A stretch of DNA of 6,797 nucleotides from Bacteroidales bacterium Bact_23 (lineage in GTDB: Bacteria; Bacteroidota; Bacteroidia; Bacteroidales; Lentimicrobiaceae). The stretch is from contig LUZO01000247.1 of NCBI GenBank assembly GCA_001603685.1, forward strand, positions 1 through 6,797, in the 5' to 3' direction. The notes beneath the pieces were generated by a model. That model did no database searches. It saw only the letters and a program-made list of their open reading frames with translations, and had not been told where the DNA came from. Each line of letters opens with the position of its first letter. Positions within the stretch are counted from its first letter, which is position 1. The translations under genes and the position numbers were made by a program. Below are positions 1-5,313 of the stretch, in pieces.

Positions 1-97
1 GTACTGAGTTATAGCTGACACGGTGCGCCCCGCGAGAGAGGCTTTCTTGTTTTTGGCTGGCCAGGCTCTTTTTTATTCGGTAAATATATAAATATAC

Positions 98-150
98 AAC
101 CACCACCGTGCAAAAATCCTGCACGCGCGGGTAAATTTTGTTAGGTGGGT
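98..150. repeat. Nested inverted repeat (hairpin candidate)
   Basis: The inner part is a perfect 6-base inverted repeat, CGTGCA (107-112) and TGCACG (120-125), around a 7-base loop. It is flanked by an imperfect outer pair, CAACCACCACC (about 96-106) and GGTGGGTG (about 143-150). No T tract follows directly on either strand, so this does not look like an ordinary intrinsic terminator. The function is unknown. It could be an RNA structure, a recombination site or part of a mobile-element end. Confidence 0.35.
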
Positions 151-314
151 GCTAAAAATTGATATTTTTTATTTTTTTCAGACACAAATCAGAACCCTTT
201 ATAATCTGTGCTGAAAAAGTAAGCAATTATACAACTTATTTTTCAATTCATAAGCTAATATTTTAACTTTTTGTCCATTAGACTGAACTTTTTTTTAATT
301 TTTTCGACAATTCG

Positions 315-330
315 TAACTAACTAACTAAC
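315..330. repeat. Four-copy TAAC tandem repeat
   Basis: Four perfect copies of TAAC lie seven bases beyond the stop codon of the transposase remnant. They sit in the loop of a 6-base inverted repeat, TCGTAA (312-317) and TTACGA (337-342), whose right arm contains the transposase stop codon. Short tandem tetramers like this are prone to slippage. I see no gene whose expression it would obviously switch. Confidence 0.7.
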
Positions 331-336
331 AGCATA

Positions 337-1032
337 TTACGATGCAAACAAATTTAGTCTTTGAACTTGTTCAAACCTGAATAAGTTGTAGGTAAGATTT
401 ATAAGTCCGATTATTCCTGTTGCTCTTGCTATTCCTACACATTTAACCGCAAGTCCGTTCATACTTTGTTCCATAAAACCAAATATTGTGCAAACCGAAA
501 ACAAAACCAAACTTGTTTGAGTTTTGTTGAGGTGTAGCCAATATTCAATAAAATTAAATACATGTTCTACTCTTACTCTTGTCTTAGATTTTATCTTATT
601 TTTTGCTTTTTGTTTATCTGTCAAAGGCTTACCTCTGTATCCTTTTTCGTGTGTTTTGTTTTTAAGACGGTATTTTCGTATTACTTCTTTCTGTTTTTCT
701 CCCGTATAAGCACTGTCGCCATACAATGGTTTGCCTTTTTCACTTTATCCAGCAAATCTTCCAATACCTGCGAGTCATGTACCGAAGCATCCGGAGCTGT
801 GAACTTCTTGATGAATTTGCTCTTAGAATCTACCTTTGCATAATTTTTATAACCATAATATTTCTCTCCATTTTTCTTTATCCGGCGGGCATTAAAATCA
901 TTGTGCTTTTTTTATTGGGTTGGTCATTCCATAGATCATTGCCTTCGCCTTTTTTTTCTCGTTCACTTCTCATGAAGTATGCTGGCGTGGCGTTACTGTG
1001 AAACCTGCATCCATAAGATTTTCTTCCTTGAA
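337..1032 (-). pseudogene. Decayed IS5-family transposase, 5'-truncated
   Basis: This is the C-terminal two thirds of a DDE transposase of the IS5 family. Read 5' to 3' on the minus strand it gives LMDAGFTVTPRQ (first Asp, near 1009-1011), GNDLWNDQPNKK, NGEKYYGYKNYAKVD, VHDSQVLEDLLDKVK, YGDSAYTG (second Asp, 712-720 region), KGYRGKPLT, RVEHVF (catalytic Glu, 565-567) and GFMEQSMNGL, ending at TAA 337-339. It cannot be read in one frame. A TGA at 970-972 stands where the family usually has Arg, and -1 shifts are needed at A runs 950-957, 907-913 and 736-740. The N-terminal roughly 100 residues are missing, because homology starts close to the terminator of the neighbouring mutase gene. A 75-base insertion lies between VEHVF and GFMEQ. 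The region is much more AT-rich than the sugar genes. The only long uninterrupted frame, 337-726, would begin at a TTG inside the conserved core and is not a credible gene. The family call is strong; the pseudogene status depends on the frame breaks not being sequencing errors. Confidence 0.85.
481..555 (-). repeat. 75-base in-frame insertion with a palindromic core inside the transposase remnant
   Basis: In the IS5 relatives I know, the catalytic VEHVF runs directly into GFMEQSMNGL. Here 25 extra residues separate them. The extra DNA is flanked by TATTT on both sides (481-485 and 556-560), as if 70 bases had inserted with a 5-base duplication. It contains a 13-base inverted repeat (500-512 against 515-528, with one bulged base at 520 and only two bases at the centre). 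The junction also shows an imperfect repeat, TATTTAATTTTATTGAA against TATTTGGTTTTATGGAA, so partial tandem duplication is another explanation. Confidence 0.5.
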
Positions 1033-1049
1033 TATACAAAATGATACAA

Positions 1050-1076
1050 AAGAGGCAGCCGTTGCAGCTGCCTCTT
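1050..1076 (-). terminator. Intrinsic terminator of the phospho-sugar mutase gene
   Basis: A perfect 10-base stem, AAGAGGCAGC (1050-1059) with GCTGCCTCTT (1067-1076), encloses a 7-base loop. On the minus strand it lies 23 bases past the mutase stop codon and runs into TTTTG, giving a short U tract. A second TTTTGTAT follows ten bases later (an 8-base direct repeat, 1034-1041 and 1044-1051). The hairpin also separates the sugar genes from the transposase remnant. Confidence 0.85.
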
Positions 1077-1099
1077 ATTTCTATAGCGTATAAAATACC

Positions 1100-2845
1100 T
1101 TAATTCAGTTTCATGGCGCTGATCATCTCCTGAAGTTGCGCCTTCATTTTTGCATGAAGGTTGTTGAATTCCGATTTGTCGGGCAGCAGGCCTTTAACGC
1201 CGAAATAAAATTTGATTTTCGGTTCGGTACCCGAGGGGCGAACGGTAATTTTGCTTCCGCCCTTGAGGAAGAACTGCAGCACATCGGATTTGGGCAGGTC
1301 AATAGGCTTCTGGCCGCCCGTATTCAGGTCGGTTTCTTTCTGCAGGAGATAATCCTTCACCTTTTCTACCGGAACTCCGTTGATTTCGCGCGGCGGATTG
1401 CTTCTGTAGCCATCCATCATTGCCTTGATTTCCTCGGCGCCCGATTTACCCTTCTTGGTGATGGAAACCAGGTCTTCCAGATAGAATCCGTATTCCTGAT
1501 AGATGTTTATCAGCATCTCATACAGGCTCATTCCCATATTCTTCGACCAGGCAGCCACTTCAGCAAGCATGGCGCAGGCCGAAACGGCATCCTTGTCGCG
1601 CACGAAATCGCCAACCAGATAGCCGTAGCTCTCTTCGCCGCCGCCGATAAACTTCTTCTTTCCTTCGTTGTTCCGGATAATCTCGGCAATGTATTTGAAT
1701 CCGGTCAGCACATCATATGATTCCACATTATGGCTTGAGGCAATGTCTTTCAGCAGTTCGGAGGTTACGATCGTTTTGGCGATGAACTCCTTGCCGGTAA
1801 GTTTGCCTTTCACTTTCCACTGCCTGATCAGATAATAGGTGAGCAGTGTGGCTGCCTGATTTCCGTTCAGCAGGATGTAGTTGTCGTCGTTGTCCTTCAC
1901 TCCGATTCCCACGCGGTCGGCATCGGGGTCGGTGGCAAGGATGATTTCGGCATTTACCTTTTTGGCCAGTTTCAGCGCAAGATCCATTGCCGCTTTCTCT
2001 TCGGGATTGGGCGAAACCACTGTTGGGAAATTGCCGTCGGGTTTTTGCTGTTCCTTTACAATATGTACCTCGGTGAATCCGTATGCTTTCAGAGCTTCGG
2101 GAACCAGGCGGTAACCGGTTCCGTGGATGGGCGTGTAAACGATTTTCATATCGTGCTGCCGCTTGATGACATCGGGCGACAACGATAACTGAACGAGGGT
2201 GTCGAGGTAAGCTTTGTCAATATCCTCGCCGATGATTACGATGTTTTCCGGATTTCCTGAAAAGCGGATGTCATCCACCGAAGCGATCTTTTTCACTTCG
2301 TTGATTACATTCACATCATGCGGGGGAACCAGTTGTCCGCCGTCGTTCCAGTAAACCTTATAGCCGCTGTACTCTTTCGGGTTGTGCGATGCGGTAATTA
2401 CGATGCCGGTATGGCATTTCAGGTGGCGCACGGTAAACGAAAGCTCAGGGGTGGGCCGCAGCGAATCGAAGAGGTACACCTTTACGCCGTTGGCTGCCAG
2501 AATTTCGGCGGAAATCCGGGCAAACAGATCGCTGTTGTTCCGTGAATCGAATGCAATTGCTGCCCTGATTTCGGTTTCGGAAGCGAGCGCCGATTTCAGA
2601 TAATTGGCCAGTCCCTGGGTGGCTGCACCCACCGTATAGCGGTTCATCCGGTTGGTTCCAACGCCCATAATTCCGCGAAGGCCGCCGGTGCCAAACTCCA
2701 GGTCGCGGTAAAAGCATTCAACCAGCTCGGCCGGATTGCTGTCCATCATCTTTTTTACAGCCGCTTTGGTTTCTTCGTCATAATTCCCTTCAAGCCATAC
2801 ATTTGCTTTGGCAATAATCTTTGGGTCAACTTCCTGAATGGTCAT
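1100..2845 (-). CDS. pgcA: Phospho-sugar mutase (phosphoglucomutase/phosphomannomutase family)
   Basis: This cytoplasmic alpha-D-phosphohexomutase interconverts hexose-6-phosphate and hexose-1-phosphate, most likely glucose, through a phosphoserine enzyme. The 581 residues match the usual length of the PGM2-like subgroup that includes Bacillus PgcA. The four domains are marked by FGTGGLRG (51-58), the catalytic-serine loop TASHNP (151-156, Ser153), the metal-binding loop DPDADR (306-311), the sugar-binding GGEESYG (402-408) and the phosphate-binding RPSGTEPKIK (536-545). All key residues are intact. The ATG at 2845 is followed by the expected N-terminal helix and preceded by an A-rich leader without a Shine-Dalgarno sequence. 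It lies 257 bases downstream of the GxxExxY gene in the same direction, so it may be the last gene of the operon or have its own promoter. Glucose-1-P from this enzyme is the precursor for UDP-glucose used by Ugd. Sequence alone does not separate glucose from mannose specificity, and the symbol is by family resemblance. Confidence 0.93.
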   Translation of the reverse strand: MTIQEVDPKIIAKANVWLEGNYDEETKAAVKKMMDSNPAELVECFYRDLEFGTGGLRGIMGVGTNRMNRYTVGAATQGLANYLKSALASETEIRAAIAFDSRNNSDLFARISAEILAANGVKVYLFDSLRPTPELSFTVRHLKCHTGIVITASHNPKEYSGYKVYWNDGGQLVPPHDVNVINEVKKIASVDDIRFSGNPENIVIIGEDIDKAYLDTLVQLSLSPDVIKRQHDMKIVYTPIHGTGYRLVPEALKAYGFTEVHIVKEQQKPDGNFPTVVSPNPEEKAAMDLALKLAKKVNAEIILATDPDADRVGIGVKDNDDNYILLNGNQAATLLTYYLIRQWKVKGKLTGKEFIAKTIVTSELLKDIASSHNVESYDVLTGFKYIAEIIRNNEGKKKFIGGGEESYGYLVGDFVRDKDAVSACAMLAEVAAWSKNMGMSLYEMLINIYQEYGFYLEDLVSITKKGKSGAEEIKAMMDGYRSNPPREINGVPVEKVKDYLLQKETDLNTGGQKPIDLPKSDVLQFFLKGGSKITVRPSGTEPKIKFYFGVKGLLPDKSEFNNLHAKMKAQLQEMISAMKLN

Positions 2846-3102
2846 GGTATTTCAGATTTATTTGTTATTTCCGGTTTTCTTTCGATATCATCAACTTTTC
2901 AACTCTCTTCAGCCCTGAAAGCCTGACGGCGGCAACCGCCCTGTCATTAAAACTCAATTTGAAATTTCGCGTTAATATATTGTATTTCAATATATTGTTT
3001 AAAAAAATCCTTTGAGCCGGTTTCTGGTTTATAAGCCCTGGAGCCCTTCCGGTAAGAATTCAGCAGATGCTGTAATTCAGGTTGATATAACCTCTCAGCC
3101 TC
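2846..3102 (-). promoter_or_regulatory. Leader region of the mutase gene with an AT-rich inverted repeat
   Basis: This 257-base gap has no gene. Its clearest element is a 9-base inverted repeat, AATATATTG (2974-2982) and CAATATATT (2988-2996), with a 5-base spacer. It is a plausible operator or promoter-proximal site about 130-150 bases upstream of the mutase start. No exact TAnnTTTG -7 box was found on the minus strand, so a promoter here is inferred, not seen. Between the repeat and the start codon lie small hairpins: GGCGG-CAA-CCGCC (2928-2940) and TTCAG-CC-CTGAA (2908-2919). An A7 run at 3001-3007 gives a T tract on the minus strand but has no convincing stem before it. Confidence 0.4.
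3056..3093 (-). terminator. Two small hairpins after the GxxExxY gene (weak terminator candidate)
   Basis: Right after the stop codon of the GxxExxY gene the minus strand can form AGGTT-ATATC-AACCT (3079-3093). It can then form a 9-base stem with one bulge, GAATTCAGC (3056-3064) with GCTG-t-AATTC (3069-3078), around a 4-base loop. No U tract follows either, so they may stabilise the 3' end or slow transcription rather than end it. Read-through into the mutase gene remains possible. Confidence 0.35.
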
Positions 3103-3486
3103 TCAATTGTTCAATACTTTCCGGTAGCCGTCAACGATTCCCGGAGCGTTAAAGGTAATAATAATTCCCATTCTGCGGCCCGAAATTTTTAGTTTTGATA
3201 GCATCGCATTTACATGATGCTGTGTGATTTCGATTTCAGGCCTGAGCTCCACGATAACATGATCTTCCACCAGTAACTCAGCAAACACCTCAATGTTCAG
3301 CTTCACATTCTTGTAATAGACCGGGAATGGTACATCGCGTTTGAATTTCAGCCCGTTGAGCCTCAGTTCGTGCTGGAAACAGGTTTGATACACCTGAACA
3401 TCAAGCCCCTGTCCGAGTTCGGCATAGATACCCGAAGCGGCTTCGAAGATTCTGGTATGCAGTTTATTAAGTTCAGCCCTGTTCAT
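3103..3486 (-). CDS. GxxExxY-family protein (PD-(D/E)XK-like fold), divergent at signature sites
   Basis: This small cytoplasmic protein of 127 residues belongs to the GxxExxY family, which is thought to have a PD-(D/E)XK nuclease-like fold but has no established function. The family pattern is recognisable: the segment GQGLDVQVY (25-33), then PFPVYYKNVKLNIE, a hydrophobic AELLVEDHVIVELRP core, and an H-rich segment before LKISGRRMGIIITFN. It differs where the family is usually invariant: the signature Glu (position 30) is Val, the Asp of the usual ADLLV is Glu, and the usual VELK is VELR. Nuclease activity is therefore doubtful. The ATG at 3486 lies inside the end of rfbD (14-base overlap), so translation is probably coupled. 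Members often occur near polysaccharide genes in Bacteroidota, and this context agrees, but gives no specific role. Confidence 0.85.
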   Translation of the reverse strand: MNRAELNKLHTRIFEAASGIYAELGQGLDVQVYQTCFQHELRLNGLKFKRDVPFPVYYKNVKLNIEVFAELLVEDHVIVELRPEIEITQHHVNAMLSKLKISGRRMGIIITFNAPGIVDGYRKVLNN

Positions 3487-4330
3487 TCAGCAAAGCTATG
3501 CATTTTTTGAGGCTCTCGCGCCACCACGGAATGTTTAATCCGGTAAGGGTTGAAAATTTGCTTTTGTCAAGTACGCTGTAATATGGCCTGGGGGCGGGGA
3601 GGGGATACCCTGCGGTATCGGTGGGCAAAATTTTGCAGTTGATACCCGATATTTCCACGATGGTTTTGGCAAAATCGAACCAGCTGCAGGCGCCTTCGTT
3701 GGTGAAATGGATGATTTCGCTCTTTACACCGGCCTTTATCAGCGTGATTATTGCGGTGGCAAGGTCGGCGGCCCAGGTTGGCGATCCGATCTGGTCGGCC
3801 ACCACCTTCAGTTCGCCTTTTTCTCTTCCTTTGTTGATAATGGTTTTCACGAAATTGTGGCCATACACGGAGTACAGCCATGCCGTCCTGACAATGACTG
3901 CATCGGGGTTTTCCTGAAGAACCAGCTCTTCGCCCCGGCGCTTGCTTACCGCATAAATTCCTTTCGGGCTGGCGGTATCCGTTTCGCGGTAAGGCCGGTA
4001 ACCTTCGCCACCAAAGACATAGTCGGTTGAAATGTGTACCATTCCTGCGCCGCTCTTTTTTGCGGCTTTTGCCAGGATGGCAGGTGCGTCAGCATTTAGC
4101 CGCATGGCAGCCTCCGGCTCCGATTCGGCTTTGTCAACCGCGGTATAGGCGGCACAGTTGATGACCCATGCCGGCTTTTCGGCGGCGAAAAAAGCGTTTA
4201 TCTGTGCTTCGTCGGTGATATCCAGTTCATTGTAATCGGTAAACAGAAACTCCATACCGGTGATTCCGGGTGCCAGCACCCTCAGTTCGCTGCCCAGCTG
4301 GCCGTTGCTTCCCGTTACCAGAATTTTCAT
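3473..4330 (-). CDS. rfbD: dTDP-4-dehydrorhamnose reductase family protein (RmlD/RfbD)
   Basis: This NAD(P)H-dependent short-chain dehydrogenase (extended SDR) of the RmlD family classically reduces dTDP-4-dehydro-L-rhamnose to dTDP-L-rhamnose in the cytoplasm. The 285 residues fit the family length (about 280-300). Visible motifs are the Rossmann GSNGQLG (7-13), LDITD (36-40), NCAAYTAVDKAE (58-69), STDYVF (101-106), the catalytic YAVSK (Tyr126, Lys130), DQIGSPTWAADLA (179-191) and PRPYYSVLDKSKF near the C terminus. The start is fixed by the Rossmann strand MKILVTG. Only 5 bases separate it from the uxs stop, and its end overlaps the next gene by 14 bases, so it is firmly inside the operon. 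rmlA, rmlB and rmlC are absent from the window. They may lie elsewhere, or this reductase may act on another 4-keto nucleotide sugar. Family assignment is secure; substrate is inferred. Confidence 0.92.
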   Translation of the reverse strand: MKILVTGSNGQLGSELRVLAPGITGMEFLFTDYNELDITDEAQINAFFAAEKPAWVINCAAYTAVDKAESEPEAAMRLNADAPAILAKAAKKSGAGMVHISTDYVFGGEGYRPYRETDTASPKGIYAVSKRRGEELVLQENPDAVIVRTAWLYSVYGHNFVKTIINKGREKGELKVVADQIGSPTWAADLATAIITLIKAGVKSEIIHFTNEGACSWFDFAKTIVEISGINCKILPTDTAGYPLPAPRPYYSVLDKSKFSTLTGLNIPWWRESLKKCIALLNEQG

Positions 4331-4335
4331 TTCCG

Positions 4336-5274
4336 CTACCTGATTATGGTTTTGAAGTAGGCAATGGTTTCTTTCAGCCCTTCGTCAAGCTGCACCTTCG
4401 GCTCCCAGCCCAGTTTCTGTTTGGCCAGGGTGATATCGGGCTGCCGCTGAATGGGATCATCGCTGGGCAGTGGTTTGAACACGATTTTCGATTTTGATCC
4501 GGTAAGGCTGATTACTTTTTCGGCCAGCTCCAGAATGGTAAATTCATTCGGATTGCCGACATTAACCGGCCCGGTAAAGTCATCGCCGGTAGCCATCAGC
4601 CGGATCATCCCTTCAATCAGATCGGTATGGTAGCAGAAGCTTCTGGTCTGGCTGCCGTCGCCATATACGGTGATGTCTTCATTTCTGAGCGCCTGAACGA
4701 TAAAGTTTGAAACCACCCTTCCATCGTTGGGGTGCATGCGCGGGCCATAGGTGTTGAAAATGCGCATAATCTTGATTCTCACCTTGTTCTGCTTGTGGTA
4801 ATTGACAAACAGGGTTTCGGCAGCCCTTTTGCCCTCGTCGTAGCAAGCTCTTTCGCCCAGCGGATTCACATGACCCCAGTAATCTTCCGTTTGCGGATGA
4901 ATCTGCGGATCGCCGTAAACCTCGCTGGTGGATGCCTGCAGAATTTTCGCCTTTATTCTCTTGGCTAACCCCAGCATATTGATGGCGCCCATTACCGAGG
5001 TTTTTACCGTTTTGATGGGGTTGTACTGATAATGGATGGGCGATGCCGGGCAGGCCAGGTTGTAAATCTCGTCAACCTCAATGAAGAAAGGCATGGTAAC
5101 ATCATGCCTGATCAGCTCGAAATAGGGATTTTTCAGCAGATGAACCACATTTGACTTCTCGCCTGTGAAGTAATTGTCGAGGCAGATCACTTCATTGCCG
5201 TCGTTGAGCAGCCGTTCGCATAAGTGGGAGCCCAGAAAGCCTGCTCCGCCGGTTACCAGAATCTTTTTTCTCAT
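4336..5274 (-). CDS. uxs: UDP-glucuronate decarboxylase (UDP-xylose synthase)
   Basis: This extended SDR enzyme converts UDP-glucuronate to UDP-xylose and CO2 through a UDP-4-keto intermediate with bound NAD. It has 312 residues and, unlike many eukaryotic forms, no N-terminal membrane anchor. Motifs are GGAGFLGSH (9-17), LDNYFTG (32-38), the UXS-typical ACPASPIHYQYNPIKT (74-89), STSEVYG (115-121, with the active-site Thr116/Ser117 and Glu118), the catalytic YDEGK (Tyr145, Lys149) and RSFCYHTDLIEG (211-222). The ACPASP-HY-NPIKT block separates it from dTDP-glucose 4,6-dehydratases. The ATG at 5274 directly precedes the Rossmann strand. It lies 39 bases after ugd, which makes its substrate, and 5 bases before rfbD, so the gene order follows the pathway. 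Only a weak AGG lies upstream of the start. UDP-xylose presumably feeds a surface glycan; the acceptor is not shown here. Confidence 0.94.
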   Translation of the reverse strand: MRKKILVTGGAGFLGSHLCERLLNDGNEVICLDNYFTGEKSNVVHLLKNPYFELIRHDVTMPFFIEVDEIYNLACPASPIHYQYNPIKTVKTSVMGAINMLGLAKRIKAKILQASTSEVYGDPQIHPQTEDYWGHVNPLGERACYDEGKRAAETLFVNYHKQNKVRIKIMRIFNTYGPRMHPNDGRVVSNFIVQALRNEDITVYGDGSQTRSFCYHTDLIEGMIRLMATGDDFTGPVNVGNPNEFTILELAEKVISLTGSKSKIVFKPLPSDDPIQRQPDITLAKQKLGWEPKVQLDEGLKETIAYFKTIIR

Positions 5275-5313
5275 AAATTATCGCCTGTTATTATCCTAAC
5301 AACCTCCGGCATA

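Larger units (their letters stand above)
1..336. other. Left-edge intergenic region without a supported gene
   Basis: No reading frame here looks like a protein, and no tRNA or rRNA was recognised. The first 130 bases contain GC-rich patches (around 20-35 and 120-130) and an 8-base palindrome CTGGCCAG near 57-64 followed by a T run, but the palindrome has no room for a loop, so I do not call it a terminator. A hairpin candidate at 107-125 is listed separately. From about 150 to 336 the sequence is strongly AT-rich with long T runs, like the transposase remnant next to it, so it may include the 3' flank of that insertion sequence. I could not identify a terminal inverted repeat or target duplication. 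Confidence 0.6.

Noticed and set aside
46..77. Possible terminator around CTGGCCAG followed by a T6 run
   Set aside because: The palindrome has no loop-forming bases at its centre and no longer stem could be paired around it.
138..144. Possible integron attC half-site (ACCTAAC on the minus strand)
   Set aside because: No matching second core site at a suitable distance, and no gene cassette or integrase nearby.
337..726. A 129-residue minus-strand frame as an independent small gene
   Set aside because: It would start at a TTG in the middle of the conserved YGDSAYTG region, and conserved transposase sequence continues upstream in another frame, so it is a fragment of the pseudogene.
562..1001. 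Plus-strand open frames over the transposase region, rich in Phe, Leu and Ser and resembling membrane proteins
   Set aside because: They are complements of A-rich transposase sequence; the hydrophobic look comes from T-rich codons, and the conserved transposase blocks lie on the other strand.
1136..1720. A 194-codon plus-strand open frame within the mutase gene
   Set aside because: It is antisense to the conserved C-terminal half of the mutase, has no recognisable motif and no promoter.
3001..3030. T7 tract on the minus strand after the GxxExxY gene as an intrinsic terminator
   Set aside because: No convincing GC-rich stem directly precedes the T tract.
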